A DNA stretch of 64,000 nt from Cellvibrionales bacterium (lineage in GTDB: Bacteria; Pseudomonadota; Gammaproteobacteria; Pseudomonadales; JAHEIH01): the NCBI GenBank assembly GCA_024639455.1, contig JAHEIH010000011.1:1-64000 (forward strand), in the 5' to 3' direction. The notes under the pieces are model-generated. The model saw nothing but the letters and a program-made list of their open reading frames with translations, searched no databases and was not told the origin of the DNA. Below, in pieces: positions 53,303 to 63,483 of this stretch. The stretch's first letter is position 1. Each line of letters opens with the position of its first letter. The translations under genes were made by a program, and so were the position numbers.

Positions 53303-54859
53303 TTACCACCAGGTCGCGTAAAGCGCTACCAGCATCACCCCTACGGCTACAGCCGAGATGTTAAAGCCGCTAGTGGTGCTAAAGTCGATATCACCCAAGT
53401 GCACTGCACCCGCCTGGGCCCGGTTTTCTCGCAATGAGATCAATACCGCAATCGCAACGCAGCTCAAAAAGACGATACCCACGCGATCGATGAAGGGCAG
53501 TTCGGGCAGTAGCATCTTGAAGGCAAACGATAATACGGCTGAACCGATGGCCGCGATGAGCGCGCCGTTGGCAGTGGTCTTTTCCCAGAACATACCCAAA
53601 AAGAAGATCACACAAATACCCGGGGTAAAGAAGCCTGTGAATTCTTGAATGTACTGGAAGGCTTGATCAAAACTCCCCAACAGCGGTTTGGCGGTAAGCA
53701 TGGCTACAACCATAGCGACGATAGCGACGACACGCCCGGTGATCACGGGGTTACCACCAATGTGCTTCATGTTTAGCGATGGGTGAATGTCCATGGTAAA
53801 CAAAGTAGAAATGCTGTTCACCATCGACGCCAGTGATGACACAATGGCAGCCAGCAGCGCCGCAAATACCAGGCCCTTGATACCTTCAGGCAGCATGGTC
53901 ATGGCCGTGGGGTAAGCCTGGTCGGGGCTGCTCAAGTCACTGTTTAACACGAATAGCGCCAAGCCGGGTAACACCACCACGATAGGCATGAACATCTTCA
54001 AAAACGCCGCAAACACGATACCCTTTTGGGCTTCCTGTAGGCTTTTGGCACCCAGGGCGCGCTGAATAATGTATTGGTTAAAGCCCCAGTAAGACAGGTT
54101 CATGATCCACATGCCGCCAATTAATACTGAAATGCCGGGCAGGCTCATGTAGTGCTCGTTGTCGGGGCTCAAAATCATGTCGAATTTTTCGGGCGCTTTT
54201 TGCTGCAGAATGTCAAACCCTGCCATTATGCCTGCGCCTTCAGACACCCTATCGAGCATCAGATAGGCGATCATCACGCCGCCCATAACCAACAAAACCA
54301 CCTGGATAATGTCGGTAAATGCAACCGCTTTTAAACCACCGTAAAGCGAGTAGGCGAGCGCAAATGCGCCGAGGATAATCAGTCCGTACATCAGGTCAAA
54401 ACCGCCGACGGTGTGCAGGGCTTGAGCGCCAAGCCAAAGGATCGACGTTAAGTTCACGAAAATATACACGCCGAGCCAGAAGATCGCCATAACGATGCGC
54501 ACGCGGTGGTCGTACCGTTGTTCTAGGAACTGCGGCATGGTGTATATGCCGCGCTTGAGGAAGATAGGCAGCAAGTATTTGCCAACGATGATCAGCGTTA
54601 ACGCTGCCATCCATTCGTAAGAAGCAATCGCCAGCCCCATGGCGTAACCGGAGCCGGACATGCCGATGATTTGCTCAGCCGAAATATTGGCGGCAATGAG
54701 TGAGGCGCCAATCGCCCACCAAGGAAGGGATTTACCCGCCAAAAAGTAATCGCTGGCATCCTTGTGGTGGTCGCCTTTTTCCATTGAGACCCATTGGGCC
54801 AGTAAAAACAACGCCACCGCGTAAATGGCGACGATGCTATAGTCGAGCGTGCTCAGCAT
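53303..54859 (-). CDS. SSS-family sodium:sugar symporter, vSGLT-like
   Basis: The 518-residue symporter has about 14 membrane segments and is close to the Vibrio Na+/galactose transporter in wording. Na+ site and sugar-site blocks are SLIAANISAEQIIGMSGSGY, YSLYGGLKAVAFTDIIQVV, MNLSYWGFNQYIIQRALGAK and VFAALLAAIVSSLASMVNSI. The start is ATG 54859 (MLSTLDYSIVAIYAVALFLL). The sugar cannot be fixed. It converges with the SDR gene 4 bp apart and uses a terminator placed within that gene. Confidence 0.92.
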   Translation of the reverse strand: MLSTLDYSIVAIYAVALFLLAQWVSMEKGDHHKDASDYFLAGKSLPWWAIGASLIAANISAEQIIGMSGSGYAMGLAIASYEWMAALTLIIVGKYLLPIFLKRGIYTMPQFLEQRYDHRVRIVMAIFWLGVYIFVNLTSILWLGAQALHTVGGFDLMYGLIILGAFALAYSLYGGLKAVAFTDIIQVVLLVMGGVMIAYLMLDRVSEGAGIMAGFDILQQKAPEKFDMILSPDNEHYMSLPGISVLIGGMWIMNLSYWGFNQYIIQRALGAKSLQEAQKGIVFAAFLKMFMPIVVVLPGLALFVLNSDLSSPDQAYPTAMTMLPEGIKGLVFAALLAAIVSSLASMVNSISTLFTMDIHPSLNMKHIGGNPVITGRVVAIVAMVVAMLTAKPLLGSFDQAFQYIQEFTGFFTPGICVIFFLGMFWEKTTANGALIAAIGSAVLSFAFKMLLPELPFIDRVGIVFLSCVAIAVLISLRENRAQAGAVHLGDIDFSTTSGFNISAVAVGVMLVALYATWW

Positions 54860-55051
54860 AGTGAATTCCTATCAAAATAAATGGAGAACATTATCAGACA
54901 TGTCCAGAATGACAAACCCAAATGACGATAAAAAGGGCTTAAAGCGCATTATTCGTGTGTTAGGCATTTATGGGCGAAAAATTTTTTATTTTTAACGACT
55001 GATTTCCAAGCAATTTCGCATGATCTGTACTAAATTTGTTACATTAATTCA

Positions 55052-57619
55052 ATGAGAGTATTTGCCGTGACTGCAGCGACTGACAACCAAGCTATCGATC
55101 TTACCAACTGTGACCGTGAGCCCATCCATTTGCTTGGAAGGGTGCAATCTTTTGGGGCAATAATGGTGCTCACCAGTGATTGGATTGTGATCAATGCCTC
55201 CACTAATTTAGGTGAATTATCCAACAGCGATCCTGAGTTACTCATTGGTGAATTGGCCAATAGCATTATGCATCCCGACGCGATGCGTCGACTGCGTGAT
55301 GCTTTAGGTAACATGGGCGATAATGATCATTCCGAGCGTCTATTTAATTTGCAGTTATTTGCAAGAAGTAGCGATTGTTTTGATTGTGCCATGCATTTCA
55401 ATGATGATCGTTTAATTTTAGAAATAGAGCCTACAGGCCAGCATGTGCCTGCACTCAACTTGCAGACCCTACGTAAGGCCTTGCGTGAAATTTGTGCTAG
55501 TGACAATTTACAAGCGTTTTATGACATCGCAACGCAACATCTTGCCACATTGTTGGGTTTTGATCGTGTCATGCTGTATCAGTTTCACGCCGACGATAGT
55601 GGCGAAGTGATTGCGGAGACGCGAACTGCCAATGTCGATTCGTTTATCGGTCTGCGCTATCCAGCGTCCGACATTCCCAAGCAGGCGCGCGCACTTTATG
55701 TGCGCAACTTGACTCGTATCATTACGGATGTCGCTGATGAGGGCGTGCCGTTTGTTCAGGCGGAAGAGATCGACCTGTCGATGAGCACGCTGCGGACTGT
55801 CTCACCAATACATGTCGAATATCTTAAAAACATGGGCGTCGCCTCGTCCATGTCGGTATCTATCGTGATCGAGGGTAAATTGTGGGGCTTGTTTGCTTGC
55901 CATCATTACAGCGGCGCCCATTTTGTTTCATTAGAACAGCGCTCCATCGCCGAGGTATTTGCCGAATCTTTCGCCATGGAGTTAAGTTCGCGTCTCGGTC
56001 GCATGCAGCAGGTTGATTTAAATGTAACCAAGAGCTTGCATTTGAAAATGATGTCAACCCTTAATGCGGAAGATAGCGTTTTCGAAAACTTGAAGCAGCA
56101 TTTAGCCAGTATCAAAAGTCTTATTCGTTCAGATGCGCTTGTGTTAAAGGTAGATCAAGAGGTCTCGGCGGCGGGTGATCCTTTGTCTGCTGAAGATCTT
56201 GGACTAATCGCTAACCGCCTCAACAGACTTGGTCCAGACGATTTAGTTGTGACAGACAATTTGTCCCATTTTTCGCAGTTTGCCAGTCTAGGCGAGCGCT
56301 TCGCTGGATTGCTGGCAATCCCTATATCGCGCCGCCCCCGCGACTATTTAATCTTCCTTCGCAAAGAAGAGCCCTACCAAGTTAATTGGGCTGGCAACCC
56401 CGAAAAACCCGTTGAGTTGGGGCCAAATGGCAGTCGATTAACACCCCGTAAGAGCTTTGAAACCTGGTCTGAGTTGCGCCGGGGGTACAGTGCGCCATGG
56501 AGCTACCATGATCGCGCCATTGCCACCCAGATCAAAAATACCCTGCTAGAAGTGATGGTGCGCAATATTGACGAGCGCGATCGCTCGACCCGTGCGGCGC
56601 GCGAACAACAAGACATCTTAATTCATGAGTTGAATCACCGCGTGCGTAATATACTAGGGCTTATTGGCTCAGTGGTATCTCAAACTGCTGGCTCTGTGAA
56701 GGACGTCGAAGAGTTCCGCCACGTGCTAGGCGGCCGTATTCATGCTTTGGCCGATGCGCAAAATCAACTGACGGAGTCAAATTGGAGCTTTTCACCATTG
56801 CGCCGTTTACTTGATGTGACGCTTAGCCCCTATGCCAGTTCCCAGGCGCGGTTAGAGATAGAGGGAGAGGATGTGCTGTTGTCGCCTAAATCCTTTACCA
56901 CTATGTCACTGGTGTTTCACGAATTAGCCACCAACGCTATGAAATACGGCGCACTTGGTCGAACTGGCGGAGAAATCAACATTAGCTGGCAATTGCATGA
57001 TGACCACACCTTAGCTTTGCAGTGGGTAGAGCGTGGTGTGGTCATTGAAAGCATGCCGGAGCGGCGAGGGTTTGGTTCGGTGATTATTCAGCGTTCCATC
57101 CCCTATGATCTTGGGGGTGAGGCAGACATTTCGTATCAGCGTGATGGTATGTCAGCTCGCTTCACCATACCCGCGCAATATATTGGACAAGATTCAAAAG
57201 GTAATAATGCGACATTAAATCGTAGCGCTGTAGTCAAGGATGCCACTAAACCAGGCAAGAATCCTTCAATGCAATCAGTGATGGTTTTAGAAGACAATAT
57301 GATCATCGGTCTTGATTTAGAACAAACGGTAAAAGACCTCGGCTTTGGTGCTGTTTACACAGCCGCAAGCGTTAGAGAGGCGATGTCTATCCTTGATAAG
57401 CAGGACATTGATTTTGCTATCCTAGATATCAACCTAGGCAATGAAACTAGTTTCAAGGTAGCTAAGCGCATGAAGGAAGACGGCCAGCCCTTTCTATTTC
57501 TTACGGGGTACAACGAACTTCGTCAGGATGCTATGTCAGACTTTGGAGATATTCCGGTGGTGTCTAAGCCACTTCAAAAATCTGCCTTGCAAAAACATCT
57601 AAATGGTTTAGTGGGATAA
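55052..57619 (+). CDS. bphP: Bacteriophytochrome: PAS-GAF-PHY-HWE kinase-receiver
   Basis: This 855-residue red/far-red light sensor binds biliverdin. The chromophore Cys is C20 in LTNCDREPIHLLGR. GAF motifs are intact: PASDIP (D207), SPIHVEYLKNMGV (H254) and LFACHHYSG. The PHY tongue has WAGNP and PRKSFETW. The kinase is HWE type, with the acceptor H525 in ILIHELNHRVRNILGLIGSV and an N-box FHELATNAMKYGALG. A C-terminal receiver carries D792 in FAILDINLGNETSF and K in VVSKPLQ. ATG 55052 is used. A hybrid kinase and heme oxygenase lie convergently downstream, forming a light-sensing cassette. Confidence 0.95.
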   Translation: MRVFAVTAATDNQAIDLTNCDREPIHLLGRVQSFGAIMVLTSDWIVINASTNLGELSNSDPELLIGELANSIMHPDAMRRLRDALGNMGDNDHSERLFNLQLFARSSDCFDCAMHFNDDRLILEIEPTGQHVPALNLQTLRKALREICASDNLQAFYDIATQHLATLLGFDRVMLYQFHADDSGEVIAETRTANVDSFIGLRYPASDIPKQARALYVRNLTRIITDVADEGVPFVQAEEIDLSMSTLRTVSPIHVEYLKNMGVASSMSVSIVIEGKLWGLFACHHYSGAHFVSLEQRSIAEVFAESFAMELSSRLGRMQQVDLNVTKSLHLKMMSTLNAEDSVFENLKQHLASIKSLIRSDALVLKVDQEVSAAGDPLSAEDLGLIANRLNRLGPDDLVVTDNLSHFSQFASLGERFAGLLAIPISRRPRDYLIFLRKEEPYQVNWAGNPEKPVELGPNGSRLTPRKSFETWSELRRGYSAPWSYHDRAIATQIKNTLLEVMVRNIDERDRSTRAAREQQDILIHELNHRVRNILGLIGSVVSQTAGSVKDVEEFRHVLGGRIHALADAQNQLTESNWSFSPLRRLLDVTLSPYASSQARLEIEGEDVLLSPKSFTTMSLVFHELATNAMKYGALGRTGGEINISWQLHDDHTLALQWVERGVVIESMPERRGFGSVIIQRSIPYDLGGEADISYQRDGMSARFTIPAQYIGQDSKGNNATLNRSAVVKDATKPGKNPSMQSVMVLEDNMIIGLDLEQTVKDLGFGAVYTAASVREAMSILDKQDIDFAILDINLGNETSFKVAKRMKEDGQPFLFLTGYNELRQDAMSDFGDIPVVSKPLQKSALQKHLNGLVG

Positions 57620-57624
57620 CTGAT

Positions 57625-59742
57625 TTAACCTTTGTGGTTACTTAAAACGGAGTTAAGAGTAGCCGCAGTACCGCCCTTATTAAACCCAAAATGTTGGAAG
57701 GTGTTACGCAGAAGATCAGTTTCTATCGGCGATAAAGCCAAGATTTTTTCCTTGTAGCCCAGGCGACGCAAGCGTCGTGCAATGCGCAACTGGCTATATT
57801 CGTTTTGGCTGATATCTACAATCACATTGTCAATGCCTTTTAAGTCTTCAGCGCGAATCAATTGACTGTCCAGTACTGTGGTTTCAGTATGACTCAAACC
57901 TAGTTGATCTAGCATGTCATTGACCATATCAGTGGCGGTGTCATGCCGAGCAAGGTACATCAGAAAATTTTTCTTGGACGCTGTCGACTCAATAGATCGT
58001 GTTTCTTTTTCATAACCATCACGTTGTTGGCGCTCGACTAAATGCGTGATTAATCGCGCCGCCAAGATGTCAGTATTCACTGGTTTTTTAAGTATGGTGG
58101 TCATTCCGGCGTTTAAGCCCGCGATACTTTCATCATCGTCAAGTGCGGTTACCCCCAAAATTGGGTTGTTGTAATCGCGCTGTCTAAGAATTTTTGTGGC
58201 TTTTATGCCGTCTAATATAGGCATATTAAAATCCATAAAGACCGCGTCAAAATGGGTGTCACGCACCATATGCAGTGCTTGCTGCCCATTGTCGGCAAGT
58301 TGAATAAATGTAAAGCCCAAGTGTTGCAACTGCTTCTTAATGACTAACTGATTGACTTGGTTGTCGTCCACGCAAAGTATCTTAATGGCAGGGTTTTCAT
58401 GTAAAAAATCCTGCAATTGCTGGTATATTGACGCCGTGTCATCGTTTTCAGTGTGTGCTTGATCTTGCTGATTGCCGATAAACAGAAGCGTGGTTAGCTC
58501 ACTGGGAAGAATGGGTTTATTGAGAACCTTAAAATCGTGCCAATCAAAATCTAGCAGATCGTTACTTGCGGAGTGTTCGCGTACAATGATGATACGCTTT
58601 TTTTCGTCAAACAATAATTGTTTCAATTGGCTTAGATGTTCTCGTGCTATCATTTCATCAATGATGAAAGTTTGGTTGTTGCGACGAAGCGACAGATCGT
58701 CCCAAGCATTCAGACGCTGGCAATCGAACTTCCAATGTTGCAGGTACTGGTTGATGAGTTCGTAATCACTGCCGCGTTTAGAAAGAATCGTCACCGAGGT
58801 GCCGGGCAAGGCGGCATGCGAATCTCGTTGTTTTGCACACGAAAACTCAATGTCGAAAAACATAGTGGTGCCTTGGCCTAGCACTGATTTTATGTTTAGT
58901 GATGACGCCATTTTGTGCAAAATTTCGTTTGAAATATAAAGTCCTAGCCCCGCATTTGCTTCATTGCCAGACTGCGCACTATCCACCTGTGCGAAGGGCT
59001 GGATTAAACGATTAATGTCAGCGTCGCTAATGCCCATGCCCGTGTCTTCCACGGCAAAACGCAACTTCATTTGATCACTGTGTTGGTTAACTAGGCTAAC
59101 CCAAAGTTTAATGCTGCCGTGCGTGGTGTACTTTATGGCATTGGACAACAAGTTGTTGAGTATCTGTTGCATGCGCATACGGTCAAATTCGAGTTCCACG
59201 TCTAGCAGGCGAGGGTCTAGGTACAGGTTGAAATCCAAGCCCTTGTATTGAGCATTACCGGCGTGTAAGCACACGACATGTTCACAAGTATCCGCGATGC
59301 TATCGGTTTTAATCGTAAAGTTTAGTTCGTTATGTTTGGCTTTGGCGGCGTCGATGTTGTTGTTTAACACCATTAATAAGTTGTGTGCTGCCTTGCGAGA
59401 GATATCAAGGTGCGCCTTTATGCGGGCAGGGCTCTGTTCTTTTTCTATCATGTCGAGCATGCCGATAATGCCGTGCATAGGGGTGCGTACTTCATGGGCA
59501 AAATGGGAGAGCTGGGCTTGGTTGACGTCCGTTATGTTGAAACTTGCTAAGTGCTGTAAGTCTTCCATTTCTTTTCTAATGCCTCGGCTTTTGATGACAA
59601 ATTGCCATAAGCCTAAAGCGGCGCTCAGCATTGATACCATGACAAGTGGTTCAGCGATATGATTGGGTAAAAAATGCCCCGCAGTTGCCAATGCAAACGC
59701 ACACAACATGAGTAGCATTGGTGTGATTAGGCGCTTAAGCAT
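57625..59742 (-). CDS. Hybrid sensor kinase with one true and two pseudo receivers
   Basis: The 705-residue kinase has two N-terminal membrane segments (about 5-22 and 34-50) and no named sensor. The phosphoacceptor is H83 in LSHFAHEVRTPMHGIIGML, and the ATPase domain has LNNLLSNAIKYTTHGSIKLW and GLGLYISNEILHKM. A true receiver follows (ILCVDDNQVNQLVIKKQLQ, acceptor Asp in AVFMDFNMPILDG, Lys in TILKKPVN). Before it (about 315-425) and after it (about 600-705) are receiver-like regions without acceptor Asp. It overlaps the heme oxygenase gene by 16 bp and faces bphP across 5 bp. Confidence 0.85.
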   Translation of the reverse strand: MLKRLITPMLLMLCAFALATAGHFLPNHIAEPLVMVSMLSAALGLWQFVIKSRGIRKEMEDLQHLASFNITDVNQAQLSHFAHEVRTPMHGIIGMLDMIEKEQSPARIKAHLDISRKAAHNLLMVLNNNIDAAKAKHNELNFTIKTDSIADTCEHVVCLHAGNAQYKGLDFNLYLDPRLLDVELEFDRMRMQQILNNLLSNAIKYTTHGSIKLWVSLVNQHSDQMKLRFAVEDTGMGISDADINRLIQPFAQVDSAQSGNEANAGLGLYISNEILHKMASSLNIKSVLGQGTTMFFDIEFSCAKQRDSHAALPGTSVTILSKRGSDYELINQYLQHWKFDCQRLNAWDDLSLRRNNQTFIIDEMIAREHLSQLKQLLFDEKKRIIIVREHSASNDLLDFDWHDFKVLNKPILPSELTTLLFIGNQQDQAHTENDDTASIYQQLQDFLHENPAIKILCVDDNQVNQLVIKKQLQHLGFTFIQLADNGQQALHMVRDTHFDAVFMDFNMPILDGIKATKILRQRDYNNPILGVTALDDDESIAGLNAGMTTILKKPVNTDILAARLITHLVERQQRDGYEKETRSIESTASKKNFLMYLARHDTATDMVNDMLDQLGLSHTETTVLDSQLIRAEDLKGIDNVIVDISQNEYSQLRIARRLRRLGYKEKILALSPIETDLLRNTFQHFGFNKGGTAATLNSVLSNHKG

Positions 59743-60332
59743 ATATTCTCCCCTGAAGGGTCAGATTGTGCGCGTTCAACTTCAGCGATTAAGGTATTAA
59801 ACGCCCATTGAGCACCCTCAATCGCCTGCGCTAGATCTTCAGATGTTTGTAAATGTTGGTCCAGTAGGTTAAGGATTAGCTGCCAATGTTGGCGGGTGTT
59901 TTCACCATAGCATTGGTAGTAGCGGGTCACATCGTCGCGCTGCAATGCGCGGCTAACGCGCGGTCCTATGATGAGCCCGCCGAGTGTCGAGCCTTCGCAC
60001 ACGTAAAGCACACCGAGAGCGAATGCCCGGTTGATATTGGCAGGGAATTGCAGTTTTGCTTTTCGCAGCGTTTCGTAGTGGCCAAGTGACTTTAGGTCTT
60101 GCATGATCAATTCGGCTTTGTGGGGAACAAAAATTAGGTCAGCCCATGTGCCAAAACATGTGCTTTCAACAGCCGCAAACCAACCGCCCATTGTTGTCAT
60201 CGCAATGGTGTATTGGTCTACAGTAAGCGCAGGCGACAATAAAGATTGCATCATCTCTAAATGATCCAATCGATGGTGCAACGACGCTGTACATTGTTTT
60301 AATTGTTGATGTGAATCCATAATGTGCATCAT
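59727..60332 (-). CDS. bphO: Biliverdin-producing heme oxygenase (BphO/HemO type)
   Basis: The 201-residue enzyme opens heme to biliverdin, the phytochrome chromophore, releasing iron and CO. The proximal His lies in CTASLHHRLDHLEMM, and the heme-pocket helix is ALGVLYVCEGSTLGGLIIGP. Length and motifs fit bacterial phytochrome-linked heme oxygenase. The start may be 60332, or an ATG a few codons later, without a deciding ribosome site. It is the first gene of the minus-strand pair with the hybrid kinase, which faces bphP. The chromophore for both phytochromes could come from it. Confidence 0.88.
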   Translation of the reverse strand: MMHIMDSHQQLKQCTASLHHRLDHLEMMQSLLSPALTVDQYTIAMTTMGGWFAAVESTCFGTWADLIFVPHKAELIMQDLKSLGHYETLRKAKLQFPANINRAFALGVLYVCEGSTLGGLIIGPRVSRALQRDDVTRYYQCYGENTRQHWQLILNLLDQHLQTSEDLAQAIEGAQWAFNTLIAEVERAQSDPSGENICLSA

Positions 60333-60435
60333 GCTAGATTTACTTAAAGTATAGTGACAAATTTGTTACCTGGCATAGTTCTTACGATGTTAATTTCGAA
60401 TGGGAATCAGTTTTTTTAAAATATTTTGGAATATG

Positions 60436-61797
60436 TTAACTGGTGGGGATCACAGCAAGCTTTTGGGACATCAGGCGGCGCAATAAAAAGTAGCTTATGG
60501 TGGCCTGAATGGCATTGGCAAGCAGCGATAACTGCCAAAGATGGACGCTGGCAAATTCCGCGCTTTGCATCAAGCCATAAACGCCCAGGATGATAATGCT
60601 GATTCGACATAGTGAGCTGATAAAGGCAGGCCAAGTATTCCCTAGCCCCTGGTAGATACCATTGCATGACAAAATCACCACACTGGGCATAAAGGCGAAG
60701 CCGGTCCAGAATAGGTATTCAGCTCCAGTGGCGATGACGGGGACTTCCTGGGTGAAGAAGCGCATCATGTGCTCGCCAAAGATAATACAAAGTGCCCCTA
60801 GGCTGCCCAGTAACATCACATTCATTTTTAACAGGGTGGCTTGTATGTCGCGCACTCGTTGCGCCTGCCCTGCCCCAAAGTTTTGCCCGACGATGGCCGG
60901 TGCAGCGAAGGATAGCGCCAGCCCCGGCATGAGTAGGGACTGCATGACGCGCTGGCCAATACCAAAACCCGCTTGAGCATGGGCGCCAAAATCTTGTAGT
61001 GCCCAGTACACAATTGCCATGTAGCAAAACATCATCACAAACTCACCGCCGGCTGGCAGGCCTATTGCAATAACACGCTGCCAAGTACTGAACTTAGGTT
61101 TGAGTTTGTACAGGTCGATTTTTAGGAAAGAAGACGAGCGTTTGAAATAACGGGCCAGCAGCAAAAATCCGACGCCCGCTGCAATACTACTCGCCAAGCC
61201 GGCGCCTAGTACACCCAAGGCATGACCTGTTAACCAGCCACTAATTAACACAGGGGCTAACACAATATTGATCAGCACTGAAATGAGTTGTACTACCATG
61301 GTGGGTTTCACCACGCCGATACCACGCAGGCCGGCGATCATGACGGTCATGGCGAATTGTAAGGCCATATTAGGCAAGAACCACCAAAGATAAATACGGG
61401 CATTTTCCAAGGTGGCTTGGTCGTCGCTGAGAGTATTGATATATACGTCTGCAAAGCCATAGCCAAGCAACAATGTAATGAAGGCGAAGACGCCGCAAAG
61501 TAGCAACGCTTGATTAAAATCAGATTGCGCCTCGCCCGTCGCCTTGCGCCCCACGGCCTGAGAGATCAATGCCGTGACGCCAACATTAAAAATTTGCGTT
61601 AGCGCAATGATCAAGAAATTGAGATTGCCAGCAATACCCACGCCGGCGACCGCCGCGTCGCCCAAAGAAGAGACAAAATAAAGATCCACCACGAAGTAGA
61701 GGGTTTGCAACAACAGGCCAATGCCGATGGGAATCGCCATTTTGATCAACAACTGAGGTATTGGGCCCGAGGTGAGGTCGTGTTGGGCGCTGGTCAT
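60436..61797 (-). CDS. MATE-family multidrug efflux protein
   Basis: This 453-residue 12-segment protein uses Na+ or H+ gradients to export drugs. The start is placed at ATG 61797 (MTSAQHDLTSGPIPQLLIKM) because the upstream frame to 61935 is polar and lacks the family pattern. Conserved blocks are AIPIGIGLLLQTLYFVVDLY, VGVTALISQAVGRKATGEAQ and IVGQNFGAGQAQRVRDIQAT. The N-terminal half resembles NorM/DinF-like members. It stands alone next to the phytochrome cassette. The substrate is unknown. Confidence 0.87.
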   Translation of the reverse strand: MTSAQHDLTSGPIPQLLIKMAIPIGIGLLLQTLYFVVDLYFVSSLGDAAVAGVGIAGNLNFLIIALTQIFNVGVTALISQAVGRKATGEAQSDFNQALLLCGVFAFITLLLGYGFADVYINTLSDDQATLENARIYLWWFLPNMALQFAMTVMIAGLRGIGVVKPTMVVQLISVLINIVLAPVLISGWLTGHALGVLGAGLASSIAAGVGFLLLARYFKRSSSFLKIDLYKLKPKFSTWQRVIAIGLPAGGEFVMMFCYMAIVYWALQDFGAHAQAGFGIGQRVMQSLLMPGLALSFAAPAIVGQNFGAGQAQRVRDIQATLLKMNVMLLGSLGALCIIFGEHMMRFFTQEVPVIATGAEYLFWTGFAFMPSVVILSCNGIYQGLGNTWPAFISSLCRISIIILGVYGLMQSAEFASVHLWQLSLLANAIQATISYFLLRRLMSQKLAVIPTS

Positions 61798-61966
61798 CGT
61801 GATGTCTCGTAGGAAAAGGCGTACTCTACCATGACTAAGGCAGAATAAACGGGCCTCTTTATACTGTGATTTCTCGCCATTTCTGTACTTTTCTGTACTT
61901 TCCCCACAATAGTGTTTGGCAAGCTCGGATAACAAGCCTTAGCATCCTTATAACTCAAGGAGATTC

Positions 61967-63244
61967 ATGATGAAAAAGTTCTTGCTTTTGGCGGCTGCTG
62001 TGGCGGCTGTTAGTTATGCTAATAACACGCTCGCTATTGAGCCTTCGCTCGAGAAAAAGGTGATAGAGTGGCGCCGCCACCTTCATCAAAACCCTGAACT
62101 GAGTAATCGTGAATACAAAACCGCCGCCTATGTGGAAAACCATTTACGCAGTTTGGGCTTGGAGGTAGAAACAGGGGTGGCTCATACCGGCGTGGTGGCG
62201 ATACTGAAAGGTGCTAAACCAGGCCCAATGGTTGCGTTACGCGCCGATATGGATGCGCTGCCGGTCACCGAGCAAACCGGCTTGCCGTTTGCATCTAAAG
62301 TGACCACTACCTATCGCGGTCAAGAAACGGGTGTCATGCACGCCTGCGGTCACGATACCCACGTGGCCATTCTGATGGGTGTGGCGGAAGCCCTAACGAA
62401 ACAAAGAGAGCAGCTTCAGGGCGATGTGATGTTCATTTTTCAGCCCGCTGAAGAGGGGGCGCCCGAGGGAGAGGAGGGCGGCGCCGAGTTGATGCTGAAA
62501 GAAGGCTTGTTTACTAAGCGTAAGCCCGATGCTGTATTTGGTCTGCATATTACCTCATCACTGCCAGCGGGTTTTGCTGGGCTGCGTGCTGGGCCTCTAA
62601 TGGCCAGTGAAGACTCTTTTGAAATTACCCTGATGGGGCGTCAAACCCACGGATCGCGTCCTTGGAATGGCGTGGATCCGATTGTGGCTGCCGCACAGCT
62701 GATCAACGCTACACAGACCATTGTGTCGCGCCAAGTCGACGTTACAAAAGCGCCAGCTGTGGTGTCTTTTGGCGCGATTAAGGGGGGTATCCGCTCCAAT
62801 ATCATTCCCGATGAGGTGGAATTAATCGGTACCATCCGTACCTTTGATCAAGATATGCGTGCGGACATTAAACAACGTTTGGCAAAAACCGTGGATCTGG
62901 TGGCGCAAACCAACAATGCACAATCGCACCTGCATATCAATGAAGGCTATCCTGTCACCATGAATTCCCCTGAGCTAGTTGAAAAGTACACGCCTAGCCT
63001 ACAAAAGGTATTTGGTGAGCAGCGCGTTGTGACCACACCGTTGGTGACTGGGGCAGAGGACTTTTCCTATTATGCGCTGGAAGTCCCCGGTATCTTTTTC
63101 TTTTTGGGGGGGACCGCTGCTGGCATTGACCCCGAGCAAGCACCAAGTAATCATTCGCCTCGCTTCCAAATTGATGAAAGTGCCTTAGCGCTTGGGGTGG
63201 AAGCCTTGATTACCTTAACCTTGGATTATCAACAACAGCAATAG
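61967..63244 (+). CDS. Exported M20-family amidohydrolase
   Basis: This 425-residue zinc hydrolase resembles hippurate hydrolase/IAA-amino acid hydrolase. A signal peptide (MMKKFLLLAAAVAAVSYA) suggests a periplasmic enzyme. Metal ligands lie in GVMHACGHDTHVAILMGVAE (Cys and His), QPAEEGAPEGEEGGAELML (Glu pair) and FGLHITSSLPAGFAGL (His), with a last His near SNHSPRF. AAGGAG precedes the first ATG. It probably trims acylated amino acids or small peptides. It is divergent from the MATE gene. Confidence 0.92.
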   Translation: MMKKFLLLAAAVAAVSYANNTLAIEPSLEKKVIEWRRHLHQNPELSNREYKTAAYVENHLRSLGLEVETGVAHTGVVAILKGAKPGPMVALRADMDALPVTEQTGLPFASKVTTTYRGQETGVMHACGHDTHVAILMGVAEALTKQREQLQGDVMFIFQPAEEGAPEGEEGGAELMLKEGLFTKRKPDAVFGLHITSSLPAGFAGLRAGPLMASEDSFEITLMGRQTHGSRPWNGVDPIVAAAQLINATQTIVSRQVDVTKAPAVVSFGAIKGGIRSNIIPDEVELIGTIRTFDQDMRADIKQRLAKTVDLVAQTNNAQSHLHINEGYPVTMNSPELVEKYTPSLQKVFGEQRVVTTPLVTGAEDFSYYALEVPGIFFFLGGTAAGIDPEQAPSNHSPRFQIDESALALGVEALITLTLDYQQQQ

Positions 63245-63294
63245 GTTTTACGCACAGGACGCATAGCCTGTGCGGGATCCATACCACTAGACGA

Positions 63295-63483
63295 CTATTT
63301 TGGGGCGCTTTGGACGTAATAGCTGCCGTTGCTGTCGCGAACGATGGTGAACGACTTATTCTTTTCTAGGACCGACCACATTTGGCCTGGTTTGAGGTAG
63401 ATGTGGTCATGAAAGAACTCCAACAAATTGTTGGCTTCCAAGGCTTCCTGCAATGACGGATAAGTGGGTGAGTTTTCATCCAT
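63295..63483 (-). CDS. Small protein of unknown function
   Basis: The 62-residue frame (MDENSPTYPSLQEALEANNL, then LEFFHDHIYLKPGQMWSVLE) has GGAG nine bases before the ATG, and it looks like a real small gene. I do not recognise a family. It has no membrane segment or signal peptide. The charged helical start and the KSFTIVRDSNGSYYVQ strand region suggest a small folded domain. It ends about 50 bp from the amidohydrolase gene, on the opposite strand. Confidence 0.55.
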   Translation of the reverse strand: MDENSPTYPSLQEALEANNLLEFFHDHIYLKPGQMWSVLEKNKSFTIVRDSNGSYYVQSAPK

